DNA of 64,000 bases from Hafnia alvei (GCF_964063325.1 NZ_OZ061315.1:1054001-1118000), one strand, 5' to 3'; shown: positions 35,278 to 44,220, numbered from the stretch's first letter. Notes: a model not told the origin generated them from the sequence alone. A program made the numbers and translations.

Positions 35278-35303
35278 AAAAGCCCGCACTAGGCGGGCTT
35301 TTA
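35278..35303 (-). terminator. Probable ssrA terminator
   Basis: The stem AAGCCCGC / GCGGGCTT with a short loop is followed on the minus strand by a T-run. It is the first good intrinsic terminator downstream of the tmRNA 3' end, about 130 bases away. Confidence 0.65.
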
Positions 35304-35311
35304 TTACCTTC

Positions 35312-35340
35312 GAAATGCACGTGCACTATACGTGCATTTC
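35312..35340. repeat. Perfect 11-bp inverted repeat
   Basis: GAAATGCACGT and its exact complement flank a 7-base loop, next to the ssrA terminator. It could be a second terminator arm, a cruciform or a recombinase/protein site. Confidence 0.6.
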
Positions 35341-35429
35341 TTTGTCTTACTTGGGTCGTTGTTGTGTCCATTCAATTCGCATAAGTTACTGGTTTTTATG
35401 CTCTTGTCCGGTCACTGTCCTACCAAATT

Positions 35430-35793
35430 TGGTGGAGCTGGGGGGATTTGAACCCCCGTCCGAAATTACTACACCGTCGGCACTACATGCTTAGTCTAGT
35501 CTTTACATTCGCCTACCAGCTGCGGACAGACACGCTACTAATAAACTAGCTTGATTAGATTTAATGCTTCAACCCCAAGCAAGGTATCCACACGATCTCT
35601 TTTGGTTTTGACCTCTCTTGATCCCCGTCCTAAGAGCGGAGGCTAGGGAGAGAGGGCTCTGAGCAGGTTATTAAGCTGCTAGTGCGTAGTTTTCGTCGTT
35701 TGCGACTATTTTTTTGCGGCTTTTTACGAGGCAAACCGCCCCTCGGCATGCTCCTTGGGCTTCGCAAATCCCGTCGAATCCAGAATCAGCCCC
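35430..35793 (-). ncRNA. ssrA: Transfer-messenger RNA (tmRNA)
   Basis: tmRNA rescues stalled ribosomes and tags the incomplete proteins. The 364-nt gene starts GGGGCTGATTCTGGATTCGA and ends with a tRNA-Ala-like acceptor with GTTCAAATCCCCCC and encoded CCA. The tag reading frame at 35671-35703 gives ANDENYALAA followed by TAA, the enterobacterial tag. smpB, its protein partner, lies 49 bases upstream on the same strand. Confidence 0.98.
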
Positions 35794-35842
35794 AAGTACT
35801 ATCGTGCATTGTATCAGAAAATATATCCGTAAAGCCAGTAGC

Positions 35843-36325
35843 TTAGCGGTTTGAGTTCTTCATAATACGTGCTTTGTCTAATTTCCACTCACGATCTTTA
35901 ATATCATCGCGTTTGTCGTGCTCTTTTTTACCTTTTGCGAGCCCAATTTTGACTTTGGACCAAGCATTTTTCCAGTAAAGAGACAGCGCGACAACGGTAA
36001 AACCATCTCGGCTAACTTTTCCGAACAGTGTTTCTAGCTCACGCTTTTTCAGTAGCAGTTTGCGGGTACGTGTTGGGTCGCATACCACGTGCGTAGACGC
36101 CACATTAAGCGGCTGAATAGTCGCGCCAAAGAGGTATGCTTCGCCATCGCGGAAAGTTACGTAGCTATCGGCAATATTTGCTTTACCTGCTCGCAGCGAC
36201 TTAACTTCCCAACCTTGCAGCGCTAACCCCGCCTCGATCTCTTCTTCAATGAAGTATTCGTGGCGAGCGCGTTTGTTCATAGCAATCGTTGCTGAACCGG
36301 GTTTGTGTGCTTTTTTCTTTGTCAT
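35843..36325 (-). CDS. smpB: SsrA-binding protein SmpB
   Basis: SmpB binds the tRNA-like part of tmRNA and places it in the empty A site of stalled ribosomes. The 160-aa protein has the OB-fold signatures ARHEYFIEEEIEAGLALQGW and VKSLRAGKANIADSYV, and the basic tail (KGKKEHDKRDDIKDREWKLD) that lies in the mRNA channel. It sits directly upstream of ssrA in the same direction, and is divergent from ratA. Confidence 0.97.
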   Translation of the reverse strand: MTKKKAHKPGSATIAMNKRARHEYFIEEEIEAGLALQGWEVKSLRAGKANIADSYVTFRDGEAYLFGATIQPLNVASTHVVCDPTRTRKLLLKKRELETLFGKVSRDGFTVVALSLYWKNAWSKVKIGLAKGKKEHDKRDDIKDREWKLDKARIMKNSNR

Positions 36326-36482
36326 AGTGCTGCCATTATACTGAACCAGTCATGGGATGAACATCCTTTCACCCTAAGCTGTCGTTGTTTTTTAATACAT
36401 TAGCCCAGTGTGCTTAACGTGTTTCTCTCTGTCCACAGATAAATGGTATTATTTGTGCGTTTTATGTTACTCAGGAATTGAT

Positions 36483-36917
36483 ATGCCACAGATTAGCCGT
36501 TCTGCGTTGGTGCCTTTTAGTGCCAAGCAAATGTACCAATTGGTCAACGATGTCTCTGCCTATCCGGCGTTTTTACCCGGCTGCGTGGGAAGTCGAGTTT
36601 TAGAATCAGGGCCAAATTCGATGACAGCTGCTGTTGATGTCTCAAAAGCAGGGATAAGCAAAACTTTTACGACTCATAATACGTTGGCTGATAGCAGCAG
36701 TATTAAAATGCAACTTGTGGATGGACCATTTCGTAAGTTACTGGGTGGCTGGCATTTTATCCCATTAAGCGATGATGCGTGCAAGGTTGAACTGCATCTC
36801 GATTTTGAGTTTACTAATAAGCTGGTTGAACTGGCGTTTGGTAAAGTATTTAAAGAACTTGCGGGGAATATGGTTCAGGCTTTTACTTCACGAGCAAAAG
36901 AGGTCTACAGTGCCTGA
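36483..36917 (+). CDS. ratA: Ribosome association toxin / START-domain protein RatA
   Basis: RatA belongs to the START/polyketide-cyclase fold (Coq10-like) and in E. coli is reported to bind 50S subunits and block 70S assembly. The frame MPQISRSALVPFSAKQMYQL fits, with 144 aa in total. The ATG follows AGGA; the longer frame from 36408 is not conserved. The 3' end overlaps ratB by 8 bases. Confidence 0.93.
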   Translation: MPQISRSALVPFSAKQMYQLVNDVSAYPAFLPGCVGSRVLESGPNSMTAAVDVSKAGISKTFTTHNTLADSSSIKMQLVDGPFRKLLGGWHFIPLSDDACKVELHLDFEFTNKLVELAFGKVFKELAGNMVQAFTSRAKEVYSA

Positions 36918-37194
36918 TATCAATGTAGAGGTGGTGTATGCCTTGCCTGAGCGCCAATATCTTCGTCGCATTAAATTATCTGAAGGGGCAAATGTTGAGC
37001 AGGCGATTCAACAATCTGGCTTGTTAGCATTGCGTACTGAAATTGACCTAACGAAAAACAAGGTTGGGATTTACAGCCGCACGGTCAAATTATCAGACAA
37101 GGTGCATGAGGGGGATAGGGTGGAAATCTATCGCCCATTGCTTGCGGACCCAAAAGAGCTACGTCGCTTACGCGCTGAGCGAGCAAAAAAATAA
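36910..37194 (+). CDS. ratB: RnfH/UPF0125 ubiquitin-like protein RatB
   Basis: A 94-aa beta-grasp protein matching E. coli YfjF/RatB: INVEVVYALPERQYLRRIKL, then DLTKNKVGIYSRTVKLSD and DRVEIYRPLLADPKELRR. The function is not settled. The start is a GTG overlapping the end of ratA, as in E. coli. Confidence 0.93.
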   Translation: MPDINVEVVYALPERQYLRRIKLSEGANVEQAIQQSGLLALRTEIDLTKNKVGIYSRTVKLSDKVHEGDRVEIYRPLLADPKELRRLRAERAKK

Positions 37195-37220
37195 GGCGTG
37201 GTAGGCGCCTTATTTTTTAG
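37190..37220 (+). terminator. ratAB terminator
   Basis: The stem AATAAGGCG / CGCCTTATT with a 7-base loop runs into a T-run. It overlaps the ratB stop codon. Confidence 0.85.
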
Positions 37221-37252
37221 TTTTTTTACACCGGCCGTATTCACGGCGTCGA

Positions 37253-37603
37253 TCAGTCTTCTTTGCTTTCAGGAAGCTTCTTGGTGTTTTCAATTCCCGT
37301 CAGAAGACCACTTCCATCAAAGGTTAGGGTCAGTGTCTCTTGAGACACGGCCTCATGGCCTGGCTGTTGGCGGAACACGTAGAACCATGTGCTGGTTCCA
37401 AACGGATCTTGCAGCATTGGTGTACCTAGCGTGTAGGCGACTTGTTGCTGCGTCATCCCTCTGTGAATTTTGGCTACGTCAGCAGCAGTCAGGTAGTTTC
37501 CCTGATTGATGTCAGGACGGTATACCACTTTTTCAAAGGTTGAACAGCCTGCGGTTAGCGTAACCATAACCACAGCAGCGGCAGTCAGCATTTTACAACG
37601 CAT
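37253..37603 (-). CDS. bamE: Outer-membrane assembly lipoprotein BamE
   Basis: BamE is a small lipoprotein of the BAM complex that inserts outer-membrane beta-barrels. The 116-aa frame begins MRCKMLTAAAVVMVTLTAGC, with the lipobox LTAGC. The SmpA/OmlA domain follows, with NYLTAADVAKIHRGMTQQQV and GTSTWFYVFRQQPGHE. The long upstream extension of the frame, which would overlap recN, is not part of the gene. Confidence 0.95.
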   Translation of the reverse strand: MRCKMLTAAAVVMVTLTAGCSTFEKVVYRPDINQGNYLTAADVAKIHRGMTQQQVAYTLGTPMLQDPFGTSTWFYVFRQQPGHEAVSQETLTLTFDGSGLLTGIENTKKLPESKED

Positions 37604-37715
37604 AGTAATCTCATTCCTTTTGGACATAGGTTGCCGATGATAATCGACCTTGCAACAGTTGGAAACCTCAACAGACTCCAATATGACCTCAGGAATCAAA
37701 AAAAGTTGATGTTTT

Positions 37716-39377
37716 TTATGCGGCAAGCAGCTCTTTTGCATTTGCCAGCGTATTGCGCGTGACTTCACTTCCCCCTAACAGCCGCGCCAGCTCTTGCAAA
37801 CGCGCTTTTTTGTCCAGTGATTGCATGGTTGTTTCAGTTTCAGAGCCATCGGTGTGTTTACTGACATAAAAATGCTGGTGTCCGCACCCGGCGACCTGAG
37901 GTAAATGGGTGACACACATGACCTGTGTTGACTCACCAAGCTGGCGTAGCATTTTTCCGACGATAGCTGCGGTCGGCCCACTGATCCCCACGTCCACTTC
38001 GTCAAAGATAAGTGCGGGGGTATCCATTTTCTGGGCGGTGATGACTTGAATAGCTAGCGCAATACGCGAGAGCTCACCACCAGAGGCAACTTTAGCTAAC
38101 GCTTGGAGTGGCTGTCCTGGGTTAGTGGTTACGCTAAATTCAATGCGGTCTGCCCCATCTGCTGTTAGTGCTTCAGGCATGAAGTTAACGTCAATCGCGA
38201 ACTGACCATGAGGCATGGATAGCTCGTGCATACTGTGTGTAATGAGCTGAGAAAGCTCTTGAGCGAAACTCACTCTTTGTTGATGCAACTGTTGTGCGAG
38301 CGAAAGCGCGTACTCATGATGCTTGTGTACGTTTTCAGCCAGCTGTTCTTGATCGCTCTCCTGCTGGCTGAGTGACTGCTGCTCGTCCAAAAGCTGCTGA
38401 TAAAACTGAGGCAGTTCTTCCGGCGTAACATGATGTTTACGTGCTAGCGCAATTTGGCGAGATATCCGCTGTTCTAATTCATAAAGCCGAGCAGGATCCA
38501 TATCAATGGTATCGCCGTAATGGCGTAGTTCATTGCTGGCTTCTGATATTTGAATTGAAGCTTCTTCCAGCATATCTAGCAGAGGTGAAAACTGGCTGTC
38601 GTAGCTAATCAGCTCAGACACGTTTTGTTTTGCGCTGTGCAGCAGGCTGAGAATATTGCCGTCGTCGGCGTCAGACAGCATGTTTAATGCGCGCTGGCTG
38701 ATGGTTAGAAGCTGGCCGCTATTGGCTTGGCGCTTATACTCTTCATCGATCTGCTCATACTCTCCGGGCTGGGGAGCAAACTCATTGAGTTCTTTTAGCT
38801 GATATTGCAGTAGCTGTTTGCGCGATTCACGCTCGGCAACCTGCTTTTGATGGTGAGCCAGCAGGCGGCAGCTGTGATGCCATTGGCGATAGGCGGCTTG
38901 CATTTCTGCTAATAGCTCAGATTGGTTGCTATAGGCATCTAACAGCTGTTTTTGGTGCTCGGACTTGAGCAGTAACTGATGCGCATGCTGGCCATGAATC
39001 TGAATCAGATGTTGGCCGAGTTCGCGTAGCTGTGAAAGAGGAACTGCGGTGCCATTGATAAATCCGCGAGAGCGCCCGTCGGCGCTGATAACGCGTCGTA
39101 GCAGGCACTCATTGCTGTCATCTAACTGATTTTGCTCAAGCCACTGCCGTGCTGACGGCGTGTCAGCCAGAGAGAAACGTGCGCAGATATCGGCTCTAGG
39201 TGTATTTAAACGCACCATAGCAGCCTCTGAGCGCCCTCCAAGGCATAAACCTAGCGCATCAATAGCAATTGATTTACCTGCGCCTGTTTCGCCGGTGATG
39301 GCGGTCATTCCACGCTGGAAGTCAATTTCAAGTTCACGAACAATAGCAAAGTTAGAAATGGTCAGCTGCGTCAGCAT
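37716..39377 (-). CDS. recN: DNA repair protein RecN
   Basis: RecN is an SMC-like ATPase that acts in double-strand-break repair. The 553-aa length equals E. coli RecN. Walker A is AITGETGAGKSIAIDAL near residue 33, coiled-coil arms lie about 160-370, the signature is ASGGELSRIALAI, and Walker B is ALIFDEVDVGISG near 460. Two LexA boxes lie upstream, as expected for a strongly SOS-induced gene. Confidence 0.97.
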   Translation of the reverse strand: MLTQLTISNFAIVRELEIDFQRGMTAITGETGAGKSIAIDALGLCLGGRSEAAMVRLNTPRADICARFSLADTPSARQWLEQNQLDDSNECLLRRVISADGRSRGFINGTAVPLSQLRELGQHLIQIHGQHAHQLLLKSEHQKQLLDAYSNQSELLAEMQAAYRQWHHSCRLLAHHQKQVAERESRKQLLQYQLKELNEFAPQPGEYEQIDEEYKRQANSGQLLTISQRALNMLSDADDGNILSLLHSAKQNVSELISYDSQFSPLLDMLEEASIQISEASNELRHYGDTIDMDPARLYELEQRISRQIALARKHHVTPEELPQFYQQLLDEQQSLSQQESDQEQLAENVHKHHEYALSLAQQLHQQRVSFAQELSQLITHSMHELSMPHGQFAIDVNFMPEALTADGADRIEFSVTTNPGQPLQALAKVASGGELSRIALAIQVITAQKMDTPALIFDEVDVGISGPTAAIVGKMLRQLGESTQVMCVTHLPQVAGCGHQHFYVSKHTDGSETETTMQSLDKKARLQELARLLGGSEVTRNTLANAKELLAA

Positions 39378-39406
39378 TCGAAATTCCCCTGTACGGAATC
39401 ACATAA

Positions 39407-39444
39407 CTGTATTTAACTACAGTATAAACTGGTTTTTTATACAG
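39407..39444 (-). promoter_or_regulatory. Two LexA boxes of recN
   Basis: CTG-TATTTAACTA-CAG (39407-39422) and CTG-GTTTTTTATA-CAG (39429-39444) both fit CTG-N10-CAG and are spaced 22 bp apart, so two LexA dimers lie on the same face of the helix. Tandem boxes upstream of recN are also known in E. coli. Confidence 0.92.
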
Positions 39445-39474
39445 TAAAGTAGCTAACGCAAAAAATTATTCCCT

Positions 39475-40353
39475 TCAGAAAAGTTTTTTCGACCATCCTA
39501 ACTTCGTGCTTAATGTATTGAAATAGTTGTAGTCTTTGGGATGAATAAGATTGAGGTGAAATTGGCTTCGTTGAATCATGACTTCTTCACCTTGCTGGAT
39601 CGGCAGCGCGATCTGGCTGTCACAGCTGATTTCCAAGTCGTTGCTGAAATGGCTAAACCGCAGATGAATTTTGCTGTTGCTATCAATAACCAGCGGGCGA
39701 GCTGAAAGGGTATGTGGGAACATCGGAACCAGCGCAATGGCATCCAGCGTTGGCGTAAGAATAGGCCCTCCAGCAGACAATGAATACGCGGTAGAGCCCG
39801 TCGGTGTGGAGATAATCAGGCCATCGGAACGCTGAGAGAACGCAAAGTTTTCATTGATATAAACTTCAAATTCAATCATATGAGCGACTTTACCTGGATG
39901 CAAAACCACTTCATTGATGGCGGTGCTCATGCGTCTTTGCTGTTGCTCGCGGCAAACTTGCACTTCAAGCAAAAAGCGTTGTTCACTAAAATATTCACCG
40001 TCGAGAACGTCTGAGAGCTGTTGTTTGGCATTGTCGGGATCTAAGTCGGTAAGAAAACCAAGATTTCCACGGTTCACGCCAATCACTTTGATATCGTAAC
40101 GTGCCAGAATGCGGGCTGCCCCAAGCATATTGCCATCGCCGCCGACTACGACGGCGAGATCGGCTTTTTGGCCTATATCCGCCAAGCTGCCTGTTTCGGC
40201 GTTTTCCAGTTTTAGATCGTGCGCAATTTGATGCTCGACGATCACCGGATAGCCTTTGCTGACAAGCCAGTGAAATAGCATTTCGTGCGTGGCCAGCGCG
40301 GCAGGATGACGCGGGTGACCGACCAGACCGATACATTCAAATTTTTTATTCAT
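39475..40353 (-). CDS. nadK: NAD kinase
   Basis: NadK phosphorylates NAD to NADP. The 292-aa protein shows the family motif VVVGGDGNMLGAAR near residue 70 and DGLIISTPTGSTAYSLSAGG near 178. It is transcribed divergently from grpE, as in E. coli. Confidence 0.97.
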   Translation of the reverse strand: MNKKFECIGLVGHPRHPAALATHEMLFHWLVSKGYPVIVEHQIAHDLKLENAETGSLADIGQKADLAVVVGGDGNMLGAARILARYDIKVIGVNRGNLGFLTDLDPDNAKQQLSDVLDGEYFSEQRFLLEVQVCREQQQRRMSTAINEVVLHPGKVAHMIEFEVYINENFAFSQRSDGLIISTPTGSTAYSLSAGGPILTPTLDAIALVPMFPHTLSARPLVIDSNSKIHLRFSHFSNDLEISCDSQIALPIQQGEEVMIQRSQFHLNLIHPKDYNYFNTLSTKLGWSKKLF

Positions 40354-40406
40354 ACGGTGGTTTTCCTACCGAGCGCAATTTAATGGCTCTCATTATGCGC
40401 GGTTCT

Positions 40407-40432
40407 CTTGAATCGCCAGCTTTCATCCCCAT
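40407..40432 (+). promoter_or_regulatory. Sigma-32 heat-shock promoter of grpE
   Basis: CTTGAA (-35) and CCCCAT (-10) are separated by 14 bases, an almost ideal RpoH promoter. It lies 45 bases before the grpE start. Confidence 0.9.
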
Positions 40433-40476
40433 AATAAGCCAAGTAGCGAGATTAATGCCAAACCGCGGAGAATTTC

Positions 40477-41064
40477 ATGAGTAGTAAAGAACAGAACATG
40501 TCGAATGAGCAAGCCTCACAAGAAATGGAAAACGGACAAGAGCAGCACCAACAGGCTCAGGTCGATGCGGCGGACGTCGTTGATACGCGCGATGAGCGTA
40601 TTGCCGAATTAGAAGCTCAGTTGCAGGAAGCCGCTCAGCGTGAGCGTGATTCTGTGATGCGTGCTCGTGCAGAAGCGGATAATATTCGCCGTCGTGCTGA
40701 GCAAGACGTTGAAAAAGCGCATAAGTTCGCTTTAGAAAAGTTCTCTAACGAACTGCTGCCAGTGATTGATAATCTGGAGCGTGCGCTGGATCTGGCTGAT
40801 AAATCTAACCCAGAACTGACCTCTATGATTGAAGGTATCGAATTAACGCTGAAATCCATGCTGGATGTGGTGCGTAAATTCGGCGTAGAGCAGGTGGGTG
40901 AAGTGAACGTTCCGTTTAATCCAGAAGTGCATCAGGCGATGACGCTAATGGAGTCTGAACAACACGAGCCTAACCACGTCATGATGGTTATGCAGAAAGG
41001 CTATACCTTGAACGGTCGTTTGATTCGTCCAGCGATGGTTGCGGTATCTAAAGCGAAAGCGTGA
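40477..41064 (+). CDS. grpE: Nucleotide exchange factor GrpE
   Basis: GrpE releases ADP from DnaK in the heat-shock chaperone cycle. The 195-aa protein begins MSSKEQ as in E. coli, has a long acidic/helical N-terminal part, the dimer helix RRRAEQDVEKAHKFALEKFS and the C-terminal beta domain VMMVMQKGYTLNGRLIRPAM. The N-terminal region differs most from E. coli. Confidence 0.97.
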   Translation: MSSKEQNMSNEQASQEMENGQEQHQQAQVDAADVVDTRDERIAELEAQLQEAAQRERDSVMRARAEADNIRRRAEQDVEKAHKFALEKFSNELLPVIDNLERALDLADKSNPELTSMIEGIELTLKSMLDVVRKFGVEQVGEVNVPFNPEVHQAMTLMESEQHEPNHVMMVMQKGYTLNGRLIRPAMVAVSKAKA

Positions 41065-41086
41065 TCCTGACGTCTTTTCCGAAAAT

Positions 41087-41118
41087 AAAAAACCAGTCGA
41101 TTGACTGGTTTTTTTTCG
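41087..41118. terminator. Bidirectional terminator of grpE and ung
   Basis: The stem AAAAACCAGTC / GACTGGTTTTT with a 4-base loop and T-runs on both strands separates the convergent genes grpE and ung. Confidence 0.9.
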
Positions 41119-41126
41119 CCTGAAAC

Positions 41127-41822
41127 TTACTCTTCGCTGCCGTTCTCCGGCAAACGTGGCTGCCAATCAATGGGAGCTAAACCTTGTTCAATCAACAACT
41201 GATTGGTTTGTGAGAAGTGGTGGCAGCCTAAAAAGCCGCGATGGGCTGAAAGCGGTGAAGGGTGCGGAGCTTTTAAAACTCGGTGGCGCTGGGTATCAAT
41301 AATGCTGCCTTTCTTTTGCGCGTGCGCTCCCCATAGCAGGAAGACAATGCCTGAGCGATGTTCATTGAGCGCAGCGACTACTTTGTCGGTGAAGGTTTCC
41401 CAGCCTAGCTTGGCGTGTGAATGTGCTTGGCCGCGTTCAACGGTTAATACCGTGTTAAGCAATAAAACCCCTTGTTCAGCCCAGCTTTTTAGATAGCCGT
41501 GCTGAGGAATTTCAAAACCTTCGATATCGGTTTTGAGCTCTTTATACATATTCATTAGCGAAGGCGGCGCTGGGATGCCAGGACGCACCGAGAAGGAGAG
41601 ACCGTGAGCCTGATTAGGGCCGTGATAGGGGTCTTGGCCTAAGATCACGACTTTAACATCGTTAAGTTCCGTGAAACGGAAGGCATTAAACACGTCTTTC
41701 TGCGGTGGATAAATGGTCTTACCGGCTTGGCGCTCTGCGGCGACAAAAGCGAGCGTGTCGTGAAAGTAGGGTTTTTCTTTCTCGGCACCGATGACATCGT
41801 GCCAGTTTTGTGGAGAAGTCAT
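41127..41822 (-). CDS. ung: Uracil-DNA glycosylase
   Basis: Ung removes uracil from DNA. The 231-aa protein has the catalytic Asp motif VILGQDPYHGPNQAHGLSF, the LNTVLTVERGQAHSHA segment, and the HPSPLSAHRGF motif with the catalytic His. The ATG beginning MTSPQNWHDVIG lies six bases after GAGGAA; a GTG two codons upstream is less likely. Confidence 0.97.
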   Translation of the reverse strand: MTSPQNWHDVIGAEKEKPYFHDTLAFVAAERQAGKTIYPPQKDVFNAFRFTELNDVKVVILGQDPYHGPNQAHGLSFSVRPGIPAPPSLMNMYKELKTDIEGFEIPQHGYLKSWAEQGVLLLNTVLTVERGQAHSHAKLGWETFTDKVVAALNEHRSGIVFLLWGAHAQKKGSIIDTQRHRVLKAPHPSPLSAHRGFLGCHHFSQTNQLLIEQGLAPIDWQPRLPENGSEE

Positions 41823-42008
41823 CTGCACTTCCTCTTTGTTTATACGGAAATTATTTTGTCGTAGCTTACCGTTTCAGGTGATGAATTTAAACCGTGATGA
41901 AAATTTAGCCATTTTAGAAAACAGTCAAAAGTGGTGTTTTTTTGTGCGCAAATTAAATTATTTTTGAAAATTTACAAAAATAGAAAAAGCATCTTGAGAT
42001 GGTTAAAT

Positions 42009-42110
42009 TTGATGTAAAACATAAATTTGCCACAATTGGTAAAATTGACACCCTTAAAAAATTGATTTAAATCAAAGAAAACCCCACTCTATACTGGTAT
42101 ATAAAACATC
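42009..42110 (+). promoter_or_regulatory. FNR-controlled grcA promoter region
   Basis: A perfect FNR box TTGAT-TTAA-ATCAA lies at 42062-42075. A -10 like TATATA at 42098-42103 would place the transcript start near 42110, 41.5 bp from the box centre, the class II activator position. A weaker half-site TTGAT at 42009-42013 is centred near -94.5, close to the second FNR site described for E. coli yfiD. Anaerobic induction of grcA is therefore expected. Confidence 0.85.
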
Positions 42111-42203
42111 AAGACAACATTGGTTTTACCAAATGGCCGAAGTTAAGGCCGTAAACTAAGAAATTAATCCAAGATTTTTTTGCTCTATTGACGGAGGCAA
42201 CAA

Positions 42204-42587
42204 ATGATTCAAGGTATTCAGATCACTAAAGCTGATAATGCAGACCTGATGAACTCTTTCTGGCTGCTCGATACAGATAAAAACGAAGCACGTTGTGTAT
42301 GTGCAAAAGCAGGCTACGCAGAAGACCAGATCGTTGCAGTAAGCGAACTGGGCAAAATTGAATATCGCGAAGTACCTTTGGATATCAAACCGACGGTACG
42401 TGTGGAAGGCGGCCAGCACCTGAACGTTAACGTTCTGCGCCGTGAAACTCTGGAAGATGCTGTTAAGCACCCAGAAAAATATCCACAGCTGACTATTCGT
42501 GTGTCTGGCTATGCAGTGCGTTTCAACTCACTGACTCCAGAACAGCAGCGTGACGTTATTGCTCGTACCTTTACCGAAAGCCTGTAA
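42204..42587 (+). CDS. grcA: Autonomous glycyl radical cofactor GrcA
   Basis: GrcA (YfiD) replaces the damaged C-terminal glycyl-radical domain of pyruvate formate-lyase after oxygen exposure. The 127-aa length equals E. coli. The radical Gly is residue 102 in RVSGYAVRFNSL. The gene stands alone, with its own promoter and terminator. Confidence 0.98.
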   Translation: MIQGIQITKADNADLMNSFWLLDTDKNEARCVCAKAGYAEDQIVAVSELGKIEYREVPLDIKPTVRVEGGQHLNVNVLRRETLEDAVKHPEKYPQLTIRVSGYAVRFNSLTPEQQRDVIARTFTESL

Positions 42588-42615
42588 TTTTAGGCTGAAG
42601 GCATAAAGAAATAGC

Positions 42616-42642
42616 AAAAAGGAGCCGAAAGGCTCCTTTTTT
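42616..42642 (+). terminator. grcA terminator
   Basis: The stem AAAAAGGAGCC / GGCTCCTTTTT with a GAAA loop and a T-run. Confidence 0.92.
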
Positions 42643-42846
42643 ACGTCTGATAGCGCAGAGATCTTTGCTTAGCGGTGCAAAATATCATCATGAGTAGCAA
42701 TCTCATAATTGGTTTTATTATCATTCCATTTCATGGTGTTAGAGTTGGATAGCGCTAAGTAAGCTAAGCGGATAAAACGCAAAATGAAAATATCATGATG
42801 TGGTGCCCTTTTTTAAATGAGAGTGATATTCCCTAAGCTTAGAGCG
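42643..42846. other. Gap between grcA and srmB terminators
   Basis: About 200 bases with no gene and no clear structure seen between the convergent genes. Confidence 0.4.
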
Positions 42847-42876
42847 AAAAAAAACCGCCGATAAAGGCGGTTTTTA
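42847..42876 (-). terminator. srmB terminator
   Basis: The stem AAAAACCGCC / GGCGGTTTTT with a 6-base loop lies just past the srmB stop codon; T-runs occur on both strands. Confidence 0.88.
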
Positions 42877-42891
42877 TGTTTGGGTGCTGAT

Positions 42892-44220
42892 TTATTCTTC
42901 GGTCTTGGTCGACTGTTCAACTTCTTTCGACTTACGGCGTTTCCCGACATTTTTGCTGTCGCGATGGCGCACTTTTACCTTTTTATCTTTCTTCTCTTCA
43001 GCCTTTTTCTCTTGGCGTTTGATCAGCGTCTTTTTAGACGGCTTACCTTTGTTCTTTTCGCTAGGTATTTTGGTTGTCGGACGAAGCTCGTCAACCACGC
43101 GCGACTTAATCTGCTCTTCAACATAGCGGCCAATTTTGCCCAGCAGCAAATGGTCGTGTGCTTCAACTAGAGAAATCGCAATGCCTTTGCGACCAGCACG
43201 GCCAGTACGGCCAATGCGGTGCAGATAGGTATCTGCGGTGCGCGGCATGTCAAAGTTGAACACATGGCTGATATCTGGAATATCCAAACCACGTGCTGCG
43301 ACATCGGTAGCAACTAGAACGTTTACGCGACCATCGAGCATACGCTTCATGGCTTCGTTACGTTTGGCCTGTACCATTTCACCTTCTAGGTAGCAGGAGT
43401 TGATGCCCGCTTCGCGCAGCCAGCTTACCAGTTCATGAACACGTTCACGCTTGCGCACGAAGATCACGGATTTGGTCACTTCAGGCTCTTTCAGCAGATG
43501 GCATAGCAGCTTGGTTTTATGCTCAAGAGTATCGGCGCGATAGTACCATTGCTGGATCTTTTTACGTTCGCGGCGCGATGGGTCGGCTTCAATTTCAACC
43601 GGCTCCTGCAACAGACGTTCAGAGAACTCTTTAATCGCATCGCCTTCCAGCGTTGCCGAGAACAGCATGGTTTGTTTGCGCCAGCGAGTTTCTGCCGCGA
43701 TAGTTTCGATATCTTGCGCAAAGCCCATGTCTAGCATGCGGTCTGCTTCATCAAGGATCAGGGTTTCAACCGCGCGACAATCGAAGTTTTCTTCTTTGAT
43801 GTATTGCAGCAGACGGCCTGTGGTTGCTACCACAATGTCCTGATTTTCGCTGAATACTTCAGCGTGGTTCATATAGGCAACGCCACCGGTGATGGTTGCG
43901 ATATCTAAGTTTGTGTGTTTAGCCAATTCAATGGCTTGCTCGGCAACCTGCATTGCCAGTTCACGCGTTGGGGTCAACACCAAAATACGCGGTGGGCCGG
44001 ATTTCTTGCGCGGGAAGTCGAGCAGGTGCTGCAACACTGGCAGCAAATAGGCGACGGTTTTCCCGGTTCCGGTAGGCGCAGAGCCCAGAACGTCGCGACC
44101 GTCCATTGCCGGAGGAATGGCGGCAGCTTGGATAGCTGTCGGGCGGTCATAGCCTTTATCGCGCAATGCGTCGAGTAGGCGTTCATCGAGTTCGAGTTCG
44201 GAAAAATTGCTTGCTGTCAT
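42892..44220 (-). CDS. srmB: ATP-dependent RNA helicase SrmB
   Basis: SrmB is a DEAD-box helicase for early 50S subunit assembly. The 442-aa protein has Q-motif sequence YDRPTAIQAAAIPPAMDG, Walker A SAPTGTGKTVAYLLP, the DEAD box TLILDEADRMLDMG, motif III LFSATL, motif VI HRIGRTGRAGRKG and a basic, Lys-rich tail of about 70 residues. It is divergent from trmN, as in E. coli. Confidence 0.97.
   Translation of the reverse strand: MTASNFSELELDERLLDALRDKGYDRPTAIQAAAIPPAMDGRDVLGSAPTGTGKTVAYLLPVLQHLLDFPRKKSGPPRILVLTPTRELAMQVAEQAIELAKHTNLDIATITGGVAYMNHAEVFSENQDIVVATTGRLLQYIKEENFDCRAVETLILDEADRMLDMGFAQDIETIAAETRWRKQTMLFSATLEGDAIKEFSERLLQEPVEIEADPSRRERKKIQQWYYRADTLEHKTKLLCHLLKEPEVTKSVIFVRKRERVHELVSWLREAGINSCYLEGEMVQAKRNEAMKRMLDGRVNVLVATDVAARGLDIPDISHVFNFDMPRTADTYLHRIGRTGRAGRKGIAISLVEAHDHLLLGKIGRYVEEQIKSRVVDELRPTTKIPSEKNKGKPSKKTLIKRQEKKAEEKKDKKVKVRHRDSKNVGKRRKSKEVEQSTKTEE

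Noticed and set aside
34997..35494. Short frames across the ssrA-downstream repeats
   Set aside because: They arise from translation of the repeats and hairpins; no conserved protein motif, and one runs into ssrA.
35430..35793. Genomic island inserted at ssrA
   Set aside because: The ssrA 3' end occurs only once and no integrase or cargo genes follow; only repeats are seen.
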